Part shown: in pieces, positions 38,977 to 50,386 of the stretch
How positions within the stretch are numbered: the stretch's first letter is position 1
Layout: each line of letters starts with the position of its first letter
From: Pegea sp. RAD2-039
Lineage: Eukaryota > Chordata > Thaliacea > Salpida > Salpidae
Direction: 5' to 3'
DNA length: 64,000 nt
Assembly: GCA_034620365.1 (NCBI GenBank)
Contig: JAQGEQ010000202.1
Location: forward strand, 35,001-99,000
The notes under the pieces: model-generated
The model's input: the letters and a program-made list of their open reading frames with translations, nothing else
The model's database searches: none
Told to the model about the DNA's origin: nothing
Position numbers and translations under genes: made by a program

Positions 38977-38995
38977 AATAAACCACAAGAATAAA
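38977..38995 (+). terminator. Candidate polyadenylation signals of the metadherin homologue
   Basis: Two AATAAA hexamers (38977-38982 and 38990-38995), about 630 nt after the stop codon at 38350-38352. Confidence 0.4.
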
Positions 38996-41900
38996 TATGT
39001 TGATTGTATTGAAAGCTGATCAAAAATGTCACAAAGTTTTCTTCAGATTAATTTTTAGTGAAATATTTCAGTGAATAACTAACAGTTAAGCTTTTATAAT
39101 AGCCGAAGGAAGTCAAAGCGTTTGGTGATGACATCAAGTTTTATCATTCATCTCATATTACACCTTTACAGCTTTTCAAAAAAACTAATCACGTTGAGCA
39201 GTCTTATCTAAAGTTTACTGAAATTTATTATCAACACTTTAGTGTTTCCTTTTAAAAAGATAAATTTATTCTAATTAAAGCTCTTCGCAGATTATTTTAA
39301 CAGCGCGCTTTTTAGAAGCAGCTAATTTTAGCTCTGAATATCTTACTAATATCAAAACAAAATGTTGAAGGCTTGATTTACCCACTAACCTTTAACTTGC
39401 TTAATATGCTGAAAATGACATTTTTGCTTGACTCTGGTTATACTGTTAATGAAAGATTTTCTGATTAAAGCTTTCTACAAAACATTTTTCAATTTATAAC
39501 TTCATAAAACATATATACCATCAAAGGTATAATCATACACGAAGCTAACTTGAACACTTGATTAATTTATTTACCATTTTTACTTCGTTACACCTTTACA
39601 GGTTTAAGGTGCTAGCTGATTGAGAAAGATGTAATAGGATAATCTTTTATTTCATTATTTTTGTTAACAGGAAATTTATTTTGATTCCTATTGAAGCTAT
39701 GTATAGATCAAATTTCTGTATTGTATTGCTCTAAGTGTTCTTACCAGTATCCGGTTTTATATAGAGCCTCACTAACTTTAAGCAAACTTATTTAGTTGTT
39801 ATAAAAGATAATCTTTCATAGCATTTAGTGAATGAACTGTTATTTGTAAAATATTCAACAAAAGTCTTGGCTTTAGCTATAAAAAACTTTAAGATTTTAA
39901 CATGTTTTGGTGCTAAGTTTTGTTTTCAAAGATGTTATTAAAGTTTTAGTCAGTTAAAATATTTTTTTAAATGTCAAGTTTTTAACATAAAAGTTGACAT
40001 TTTGTTTAGTCCAATAGTTTGAATTGATTTTATCTGAGAGATGTGAGTAGTTACACGAACAAAGATACCAAGTAAGTAAAATTTCAAACACAGGAAGTTT
40101 TATGATTAATTAATTAATACTTTTAAGGAAGAAAACCTGTCAGAAAACCTTGAAGTTGAAATTTGAATATGTGCAAACTTGTTTTTCGACATAAGATTTC
40201 ACAAACTGATTTTTTGAATACTTCTTGATCAATTTATTCAAACCATTAATTTCTTCATTCAAAATTTGTTTATGATTTTTCAAAAGACTTAGATGAAAAT
40301 TTGTTATGTTACCTAAAAAGTGTTTATTCAAATTACGTTTAAAAATAATTTCTCTAATAGATTTCTGTTTAATTTTATGAGAAAATCGCTTTGAGGTAGC
40401 AAGCATTAAAAATATATTTTTTTTTATAATATCTCTTAAAGTTTTACTTAAACATTTTTATAGAAAAATCTTAGATTCTTTCAAAAATATTTCAAAATAA
40501 TTATTAAATAGTGACAAGTTCTATTTTTGCAAACGTCAATATATTTTTTTAATCAAAAGCCAGGCAACATTTTAAAGTCATAAATTTCTATGAATTTGCT
40601 TCATCAGGTTTTGAACACTAAAGTTATTTCTAAAATATTTAACTGTGTCCTTCTAAGCATTTGTATAAATAAGCTGCTGATGGTAACATTATTTCAAATG
40701 ATTAATTATTTTAGTTATCCTGCTTCTTTTGAAGAAACTCTTTTCTTTGAAATTCCTTCGTCAGCTGAAAATATAAAGCTTGGTGAAAAGGTTTTTGATT
40801 AACTTTGGCCAACTTGCTTTTTTTCAAATCCAGAAATTGGGTTAATAAACTTTAGCCTAAAATTTTTTTGTAAACAATTTAAAAGATCTATTTAAAGAAA
40901 AAAATATTTGTCCGTTGGACTCGAAAGAGTTTTATTTTTTATGTCTTATTCTTGTAGGTGTTAAAAACCTCAACTGAAAAACGACTTTTTATTTGCATAT
41001 AAGATGCTTTTCAAAATTGAACTATTATGGTTTATTATTTACTTCAAGTTAGAAAGTCTTTGCATATTTAAAAAATAAAGTTTTTGTTATAAATCTACTA
41101 GATTTTTATTTATAATTTATAACATTTACTTTTACATGACTATGTCAGTATTTGATAAAGTACCTAAAAATGAAGGAATAAAAATATAATCTAACTTTCT
41201 ACAATTCAAATTTAAGTCTAATATAAATTCTAAAACTTAAACTGATCTTATTTTAATTTAAATAATTTCATCTAATAAATATTTATCAATTGATAAATAT
41301 GAAAGAAAACCTGTAACTGTACTTTGTTCCATAATATCAAATAAAAATTCAAATATAATAATATTATTAATAATAAGCTAAAGTTTTTAAAAATACACTT
41401 TTTCTCTTGATTAAATTGAATTATTTCTTATAAAATAATAATTATTATATAACTACTGTAAACAATTACTTCACAAAATTCTAAATTAATATTTCATCAA
41501 ACGAATCTGAGTAAAAATGTAGATTTCTTCATCTGGTCAAAAACGTTCAAATTTGGACTCGCCAATAAAGGAAGCGATTTATTTGATTTTATCTTTTTGA
41601 AATCAATTCTAGAAGAATATAAGTTCACGGGTACTATAGACGACTGGAATGTTTTAGTTGTAACAAATATTTAATTTCAAAATGTTCTTTTAATTGAAAG
41701 ATATCATTTTAGGTAAACTTTTATTAATAAATTTATTATATTTGAAATTTTATTATTTGAAAATATTTTAATTTTATGAATATTTAGATTTTTTTTGTAT
41801 AATTTTTAATTCTTTTTATAAGTTTATAAAAACTATGAAATAAAAAAAAAACACATCGGTAGTAAAATAAAATAATATTTTCTTTTGTAACAAATGCTTT

Positions 41901-43834
41901 TAAAGACATCAAATTTAAATATAGGAACTAAAAAAACGTTAAACAATAAAACTTATTAGGTACTAAATAGTCATATTTGAACAATTTGCTTTTACAATTG
42001 TTAACAAATCTTTGCACTTTTGGCATACAACTTAAAGAACTTATAAACAATTTAAAAAAGAATGTGGTAAACACTGCTTCAAAAATTTAAAGCTACAAAT
42101 TTAGGGTTAATTAGATTAATGTTCTCTAAATTTTTATTTTAAGATTCTATAAAAATCAGGTTTGTGATTTCCAAATTACTTTTTATTATTTTAAACAAAC
42201 AAATTTGCGACTTAAAATGCTCCAAATATTATTATTTCAAAAATATGAACTGGCAACACTACTCAAAGTTATTCAAATGTTTTCAAGTTACAATTTCTTA
42301 AGATGTATTTCTTCTGTATAAGTTCTTAGTTTTAAACAGTTGATAGCAATTTAAATTCAATCAAATTGTTTATCAATACCGATTCAAGTGAAACAAAAGT
42401 TAATTTTTCTTGACAATTTGACAGATCAAATAATTATATTATCTTAAAATTTCTATTTTATCTTAAGGCAGAATTTCATTGAAGAAATTTAAAACTGTTA
42501 AAGCTTTGAAATTCAGGAAATACCAAAAAACTTTATACTGAAGAGTAGATGAATCATATAAACCAAATATGTTGCAACATCATTAGATTTATTAACTGTT
42601 TCATAAAAATCACTAAATACTAACTTGACAACTCTCTAGGCTTAAAACCAAAACACAAATAAGTTTAAAATGTATTTGGAATGATTCAAATAATGAAAAG
42701 AGTTTCTGATAAGGATTATAACTTTTCTGTACTTGCGTGCGTTGGCTGTTTACTAACTAAAATAGTTTAACTTCAATAATTGAAATTGAATTTTTACATT
42801 AATGAAATTGATCTTACTAAAAGAAAAAAACATTTTTAAATTTTTAAGGTTTACTGAAAACAAAAAATTTAATGCTTCCAATTTTTTTTTAATATTTCTT
42901 TAATGAACAATTATTTAGAAGATTTGCATTTATTAACACTTTTAGAAAAAAACCAAAAAAGTATTTTATTAATTAAAATTTGTTTGAATTTTAAAATAAT
43001 TTTTTTAATACAGTTCCGGTCTGTTCTTAGAAAGTATTATTTTTATTTCCGCTAGATGACGCAAACGAGCAAGTAACTCATTCAGTTTTCTCTTTCCATC
43101 TAATGAACTTCTGTTGCTGAAACTTTAAGATAACAACTTGTGTCTTTATTTCTTTTAGTAATTTATGAATCAATAAAATTGACAGTTTTATATATCACTT
43201 GTTAAAGACTACTTAAATCTTATTTTTTAACAAGATTTTAAAAGATTCGATAGATTTTGATGCAGTGATGCAATCGGGAACAAAATCCCAAACCTTGGTC
43301 ACCCTATTAAAATTTACTTTATCGAGATAAACGAATATTTTCATGATAATATTTAAATAAATAATTTAGTTAGAAGTTAAAACGATTTATTTTATCATTA
43401 AGAAATAATAAATATTAGTATTATAGTAAAAGCTCTCATTAATGTAAAGTTTATTTTAATTATTAAAAAAATGTCATTAAGGTATTAAAATGAAGTTAAA
43501 TAATCAACTGAAGTTTTATAACTTTTAAAAAATTGCTGATTTCAATTTGTAAATGTCGCGTTATGGTTGTGTTTCTTATCAATTTCAATTTATAAATTAA
43601 TTCTGGAATTTAAATCGATTTTTTATCAATCAATTTACTTCAATATAAATTTGTTATTCTTCATTATTTTCTATTTAAAAATCATTTAATAAAAATGCTT
43701 CGATTTCAAACTTGTAAAAAGCAGAAATTTCTTTTAAATTTTCACTTTATTAAAGTTTTCTGACTAATTTCCTTTATATTGTATCACATTTAAAGAAAAA
43801 AGTAAATAATATATATCATTCACAACCATATAAC
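38996..43834. other. 4.8-kb gene-poor AT-rich region
   Basis: No multi-exon gene recognised; only one small ORF (40140-40406, minus) is listed separately. A plus-strand ORF at 40590-40802 ends in SFEETLFFEIPSSAENIKLG but has no family match or splice partner that I can see. Confidence 0.5.
40140..40406 (-). CDS. Small basic ORF, 88 residues, unassigned
   Basis: ATG at 40406 to TGA. The product is lysine-rich and helical in character (RFSHKIKQKSIREIIF, LLKNHKQILNEEINGLNKLI), with no signal peptide or membrane helix. An uninterrupted 88-codon ORF is longer than most chance ORFs in this AT-rich sequence, and its composition is protein-like, but I do not recognise it. It could be a short mitochondrial or ribosome-associated protein, or chance. 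Confidence 0.25.
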   Translation of the reverse strand: MLATSKRFSHKIKQKSIREIIFKRNLNKHFLGNITNFHLSLLKNHKQILNEEINGLNKLIKKYSKNQFVKSYVEKQVCTYSNFNFKVF

Positions 43835-45247
43835 TAGCCATTTGACGGAGTATCATCTAATATCTGATGTCCAGCATGGCTTTGTTAAGCAAAGATCTTC
43901 TTTGACTCAACATCTCACTTTTTTCAATGAGCTTACAGCTCATTACGAAAGTAATACTCCATGTGACATCATATACCTTGACTTTGCTAAAGCGTTTGAT
44001 TCTGTTCCACACAACAAGCTTATTACTGTATTGAAAAACATAAAAGTCAGCAACTCTATCTTAAAATAGATTGAAGATTTCTTATCAGGTAGAACCCAAC
44101 AAACCCGTGTAAAAAGATCTTTATCTACTCCTAGTAAAGTCACCAGCGGCGTTCCTCAGGGTTCAGTTCTGGGTCCACTTCTCTTTTTGATTTTCATTGA
44201 AGACCTCATCAGAAGACTAATAACAGTAGACAATGTCAGTGTGTTTGTGTATGCAGATGACATCAAGCTATTATCTGGTTCTCACTCAAAACTCCAAACT
44301 GCACTAAACATTGTAGAAAACTGGTCTGCGAATTGGCAACTTAAAATCCAGCCAACAAAGTCTGAAGTTATAACATTCTCCCGTAAGCCAGCTGCCAACT
44401 TCAGCAATCAATACTACACCAATGGATCTATTCTTGAACGAGTATCCTCAGTCATAGACCTCGGCATTACTCTGACATCTGACTTCAAATGGCACAGTTA
44501 TGTTTCCAGAATCTTTGTAAAATCTATCAAGCTTGTCCACCTCATCATAAAGACTTTTAATTCTAAAGATCCATGGTTTTTCGTCAACTTTTTCAAACTG
44601 TACATACGCCCTATTCTTGAATATAATGTCAGTGCATGGATGCCATATCAAGTTGGTGATATCAGAAAAATCGAATCTGTTCAGGCAACATTTACGAGAT
44701 TGGTTTGCAGGAAACTTAATACCAAATACGAGAGTTATAAGCATCGTCTCAGCTTCTTCAATCTAGATACTTTGGAAATCCGAAGAATTAAATACGACCT
44801 TATTCTGATTTTTAAAATTATTCACAACCTAATTGATCTTCAGTTTGATGACTTTTTCTCCATTAGTCCCTCCCTCAAGTTATATCAACCTAGAAGACAT
44901 AAATTACATCTTAATAAGCCCACTCCACCAGCTACGTTAACCAGATTAAGTTTTTTCTCATACCGCACAATCAGTACATGGAACAATCTGCCATCAGAGA
45001 TTGTCATGTCAAAATCACTTGTGTTGTTCAAGAAAAAGCTGAATTGTTATAATATCGCCAACATTGCCATTTCTAAACTGTGAATTTTTCTCTTTTACAA
45101 TACTATGATTCTGTGCAATTCTTCATTGTCATATGCTTTTTCGTTTACACGTCAAATAGATCTAATTTGTGAGAATGTGTGTTAGCGGGAGGTGCTCTCT
45201 TTAGGCACCCTCCTTCACATTTATTGTAATAAATAAATAAATAAATA
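43835..45247 (+). mobile_element. 5'-truncated LINE, CR1/L2-like reverse transcriptase
   Basis: The copy starts inside the reverse transcriptase domain: HGFVKQRSSLTQHLTFF, then YLDFAKAFDSVPHNKL, SGVPQGSVLGPLLFLIF and FVYADDIKLL, where YADD is the catalytic motif. The thumb and C-terminal parts follow (YIRPILEYNVSAW, RRIKYDLILIFKIIH, WNNLPSEIV). The frame is intact from 44187 to the stop at 45081-45083 but is broken by an in-frame TAG at about 44068, so the copy is dead. The endonuclease part is absent. The 3' tail holds a stem-loop and ends in (ATAA)n without a long poly(A), as in CR1/L2 elements. The same tail occurs in three other insertions here. Confidence 0.93.
45187..45213 (+). other. 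LINE 3' stem-loop
   Basis: GGGAGGTGC and GCACCCTCC pair as an imperfect stem around a tctctttag loop, just before the (ATAA)n end. The hairpin is kept in the LINE fragments and the SINE of this window, with partly compensated changes. This fits a recognition signal for the LINE reverse transcriptase. Confidence 0.6.
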
Positions 45248-45838
45248 ATTTAAATGTTTATCAAAATTCTTTTAATTTAAATTAATTATGTCAGCCAGTT
45301 GTAAGAAACGATAAAAAAGTGATTTTTTTTATTTACTGAACTAAATAAGCAATAGAACATGATGTTAATAATGACTTAAAACTGCATTTAAGTATCTAGA
45401 ATTTTGGTAAAATACAAATTAGTAAAACGACAAAATTAAATTAATCAAGTAAGTAACAAATTTGTTATTATTATAATACAAGACATATAAAGCTTTAAAA
45501 GAATATTTTAGAAATATCTATTAAAATTGAAGACTTCTATATATGAATGCTAATCACAACAGCTTATATAAGTTTATATAATACTTCGTTCAATACGCTA
45601 AGATTTGCAAATTGTTACGTAAATTGCAAATATTAATAATTTATTAGATAGATTTTCAAGTAGAAATTACAAATGCATATAAATATGACTATTAGTGCAA
45701 AACGATCTTTTCAAATATACAAAGTAAGAAAGATAATTTGGAAATATGAAATGTAAAGAGTGAATAACTTGATTGGACATATTTGTTTATTAAAAGCTTT
45801 AAATCTTTATTTTCCATTTTTTTGATGAAGACTTCAAC
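45248..45838. other. Spacer between the LINE and the plakin-repeat gene
   Basis: AT-rich; nothing recognised apart from the probable 3' UTR of the minus-strand plakin gene. Confidence 0.4.
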
Positions 45839-48800
45839 TTATTCATTACTTTCAGAAGAGTCTTGACTTTGTAGTCTTTTCATTAGAATTTCCGCCGTCA
45901 ATTTTCTGTAAATAGAAAAAAGAAATTTAAATTCACAAATAAATTCTCTTCTTGATTCCATCACTACATCAAAATTGATCACATTATTAAATAATTTGTT
46001 TAAAAATAAGATTTAAAATGTTTGTTTATTTCTTCTATTTTATCATCTTAAATTTCTAATCTACGTTTTACCTATGTCTCTAGTGTTTCTATACTTTCTG
46101 TATAATTTTAAAACATGATACCGAAGACCTTTTAATTACCTCTTTTTTTGAAATGCTCAGTTTTTGTTCGCTATAAGAGCTAATGAATTTGTAAGTAGCA
46201 GTCACGTGTTTAAATGTAAATAAATATTATAAAGTTTGCTTCAAAGCAAATTTCTTTGTAAATAAAGTATTTACTATTTTACTTTTGAAGTAGATTATAA
46301 GAACCCTTTTAATGAATAGGTTTTCCTGATTAGCAAATAACATTTAATACTTTAAGTTTATTTAGTTTTAGAAAGGTTAAATAAGGTTAGATAAAAAGGC
46401 TTTTTGTCAATGGTTTTTTCGATCTACCAGTTTTAAAAGATTTGTAAAATAACTAAGAAATTATCTGTTGGATCCAATAACCAGTTAAATATTTTAAGGT
46501 TGAAAAGTTGTAAAAAGAATTTAATTTTCGTTACAGATAATTTAGCATTTTGCAGATCTGATGTTTTATTTCTAATTTATCTTTGTACTTCTTCAAAAAA
46601 ATGTTTCCCACGTAACTATTTACTAGATCATAAAAATATCTTTTATTTAATTTCAGATTTTCTACTTAATTACAAATTAAAACCGATTTTCAAAGCTGGA
46701 AAACAACTTAAAATTAATATTTGTTGAACACAAATTAGCTGAAAACTTCTTAATATTTATAAAGTAAACGTCGTTCTTTATTATAAAAGTTAGAAATTTT
46801 GTGGGTACCACCTTCAGTAACATTTAATTTATAGAGAAAAGTTGTTTAGACAAACTTTAGCATTTGTAAAAGCTTTCGGTGAATTAATTTGTAGGAATGT
46901 AACAGGATACCAATTTGTATTAATTTTTTACTAAGTAATTAGCATAGCTTCTCAAAAATCATTTTTAAAATCAATATCTTCAATAAATCAAAAACAATCA
47001 CTACAAGTGAACTTACCTATCTCGATAAAGTTCTTTTTCTTCGGACTTCACCAGAGGAAGAAGTAACAACTTTGTGTCCTTATCTTCAATACAACGTTCA
47101 ATCAGCTCAAGGTAAGTAAGATTCTCTCCGGTGTTTGGATCCAAAAATCCTTTAGTATCATCACTAGGATCTTGAAGAATCTTATTCAGTCTTTGATCAA
47201 ACAAACCTAAAAGATCACTGATAAAGATTCAAGTCAAGAAGATCATCTGCATCACCTCTTTCAAACGCTGCCTCGACTGGGAGTCGGTGATTAGCAATCG
47301 GATCAATTATTCCTCCTGTAGCTATTTGAGCTTCTAGAAGTCTGATCCCGTGCTTCTCCACAATAAATCCCTGTACGAATCAAGAAGATGATTTTTTGAA
47401 TCAGTCCTCTTTTAGATCTCACTGATTGCATCGCTTGAAACAGGGACATTCTGTCAGTGACCCCTTTCACTTGGTAACCAGTTACTGCTCGTTCTGCTCT
47501 GCTGAGCACAGCCGCGAAAGAGCGATCAAGTAGTCCTACATTCTGAGCGTCTTCCACACACATCATATCTCCATTGATGGGATTAATGATACTTCCCGTG
47601 GCTGCTTGAGCTTCTAGAAGACTTAGAGCGGTTCCTGGGAAGATAAGTTTCATTTACGGACTTTTTGGCTTAAAATTTTGGATCAATAATTTTTATTTAA
47701 ATTTGTAGAAAGAGATTTATTTAAATTATTTAAAATTCAAAAGATAAATATTTTCAGATGTAAATTTAGAACTGGAAACTTTATATAAACATTCCCAAGA
47801 TCAAATCAAAGATTTTTTTGCCTCTAGAAATAATCTTTGCTTTATACGCATCAAACAAAGAGGTCTTGTGGCCAGTTTGATCATTATAAACTCCTGCGAT
47901 TGGATGAAGACCTATCAGATAAGGTCTCAACTGATTTTCGATTTCATCTATTGTGATCTAAGATTACAGAAATGTTATCAGACGTAAATTTACAAATTAA
48001 TCAACAAATATTCAGCTGAAATTCATGAAAAATGTCCTCACCTCTTCTGTTTCTAACTGAACCACAGTTTTTTCATTTATTAGTTTCGCTTTTATTAAAT
48101 CCATCAACTTGACGCTTCGTCTCCAGCCAGATGTAAATGTAATCTCTTCACGTGATACAGTTGGATCCGCTCGAGTTAGCATCACTAAAATAATTTCATG
48201 CATCAATAAATATGTCTTCAATACTTTCAGCCAGGTGTTACTTACCTTGCTTTTTCACAACAGTCGGTTCCATGTCTTCAACTTCTTCAACATTCTCTGT
48301 TTTTTGTAAAGTGATTTCTTCTTTTATTTCAACAGGTTCTACAACTTCTACAGTTTTGACTACATCAAAAGATGTGGTAGTCGTAAATGATCTGATAGTT
48401 TCAACTGGTTTGACAGATTCAACTGGTTTGGCAGATTCAACTGGTTTGGCAGACTCAGTTTGAATCTAGAATGACAAAAGATTTTGAAAAGATAAAAACT
48501 TTCAACAACAAATAAACTGACAGCTTCTTCAGTGGTTGAAGGTGCAACTGTTTGAGAAGAGGTGCTTGCTTTCACTATAGGTATCTTCTCAGATTCCTTT
48601 TCGTCAGTAAGATTAGCTCCTAAAATAATTAAGATTAAACATTTTTAATTTATTTAATTTATTCTTAAATTGAATATTTATAGATCAGAATAAGTTGAAA
48701 TTGAAAGTCTTATCTTCAAACCTTTGTTATCGACTCCATTGGAATGGACAACAACCTCTTTACGATTCCAACGATTGAAACCTGAAACAGAGTTACTTTA

Positions 48801-49460
48801 GACTCATAGTGAAGTTGACAAAGATATTCGACTAATATTTAGATATTGTGGTACTAGCTAGGTTTCAGGATTTAATTAACTTTCAGTTAGTTCTCCTAAG
48901 TTTTCAAAATTCAAATATTTGTTTTTGTATGAAAAGTAAACAGTGAGGTAGAGTTTTGCAAACAAAAAATTCGAAAAGTTTTTCATGTTCTTTGTAACTT
49001 TCCTTTTTAATATTAAAATTTTTTTTGGCTAAAAATCGTGATAATCAAAAAAAATTATCAATTTCAAATTATTATATAAAATTCGTAATAACAAAACCGA
49101 AAGAAAACATTTAAAAAGAATTAACTTTTTTTGGCAGTTAGTAAAGTAACGACGAAAGACTTAATATTAAAAAAAATATATAATCAAGTCATGTTTTTCT
49201 GATAAAAAGTCATTGCTTCAATTTCAACCTTTCAATAAAAACTAAATAATTCTCATATTCTGGAAAATATTTAAAAAAGAACCCAAAAAAAACAAACCTT
49301 TTTGAAAAGCATAAACTAAAAGAGCCATTATTGCCAACATATTGACCAATAAAATCAATAAAATTGCGATTATAAGATTAAAATAAAAATCTAAAAAGCC
49401 TGGACCATATTCATTACTCCACAAAGTAGACAGTGCGGTACACAAGCCTTCAGTCTCCAT
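45839..49460 (-). CDS. Membrane-anchored plakin-repeat protein (plectin-type module)
   Basis: Ten exons, about 450 residues. Exon 1 (ATG 49460, with an in-frame TAG just upstream) encodes a 24-residue N-terminus, one long hydrophobic helix ([20 protein letters not shown] and onward), then K/R residues, predicting the C-terminus in the cytosol. A linker with repeats of ESAKPV (about 48470-48420) leads to a plakin repeat module: [67 protein letters not shown], then [20 protein letters not shown]. The last parts track plectin nearly residue for residue. The module binds intermediate filaments in plakins. The final exon ends at 45839. Phases agree at each join; one intron (47635-47821) appears to use a GC donor. 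I know of no plakin-repeat protein with its own membrane anchor, so no symbol is given. Confidence 0.88.
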
Positions 49461-50157
49461 AAGCAACCACTAATGAAAGCTCTTTGCACCAAGCCAGTTG
49501 CTACGCTTGAATACATACATGAACAGGCTAGCATCCAAGAGATTGTCACGGTTTAATAAGTTCACGTGATTATGAAATAGCAGATTCGGTATTGATTTAG
49601 ATGAATTAATTTTAGGGTTTTGTGAACTTATAAATGTTTAAAAAATTACCAAAAATATTAAACTTAAAAAATGTTTTAATTTTTGATTTTTTTTTAATTA
49701 TAAAATATTAATTTCAAACAAATAAATAATAAGTTAAATTAATTGTTAAAATTGCTTTCGATCCTAAATTTTAGTGGAATAATATTTTTAATTATTGATT
49801 TAGTCACGAATAAATCTAAACAACTTTCAATTGCCTCAAGCTAAATAATTTCTACTTTCATTTAAACAAAAGTTTATCAAAGAATTATTGTTGTTATTTA
49901 TAGCTTTTCCAGCGAGTTTTAAAACAGTTAGTTCAATTGTATAGATTTCTTTACTTAATATTTCTACCATATAGATTTAAGATTATACTTCTTTTAAAAC
50001 TATTAAACTGAAAATTTACCTATTTAAAAAAAGAAAAATCGACGTTGAAAACTTTTACACAAAACTTAAAAATAATCATAAAAATCTGCTTAACTTGCGA
50101 TCAAAAACTAATTGATATAAAAATAACGTTTTTTAAAAACGTTAATTTATTACTTAC

Positions 50158-50386
50158 TTGATTTTGTTTGTCTAATAATTGTATAAAGCTGAATACTCCA
50201 CTTACGTTTACATCTCTTCTTGCACAGCAGATAAATGATGAGGATTATGATGAGAATAGCGATTACTGTACCCATGGTCGCTGCTATTACTGAAGCTGTT
50301 GATAAAGTTCTTGCTTCAACTTGAGTTATAAGAACAAAACTCAACAGCGCCACTAGTGGATGAAGTTTTAGGAGATTTAAATTCAT
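50158..50386 (-). CDS. Alternative first exon (signal peptide + TM) of the plakin-repeat gene, or a separate small membrane protein
   Basis: ATG at 50386 encodes a signal peptide (LVALLSFVLITQVEA), a few lumenal residues (RTLSTAS), a transmembrane helix (VIAILIIILIIYLLC) and a basic stop-transfer (KKRCKRK). Two strong donors follow, AAAC|GTAAGT (exon end 50206) and TCAA|GTAAGT (exon end 50158), both in phase 1. The second exon of the plakin-repeat gene (acceptor TTTCAG|GTTTCAATCG, near 48782) is entered in phase 1, so this exon can splice straight to it. It would replace the N-out anchor exon at 49460 by a cleaved-signal type I anchor. Read unspliced it would be a 78-residue protein. Confidence 0.6.

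Noticed and set aside
40590..40802. Plus-strand 70-codon ORF ending FEETLFFEIPSSAENIK
   Set aside because: The end looks protein-like, but no family, splice partner or conserved motif could be seen; length is within chance for this sequence.
43943..44744. Minus-strand ORFs inside the LINE (43943-44143, 44448-44744)
   Set aside because: Antisense shadows of the reverse transcriptase frame.
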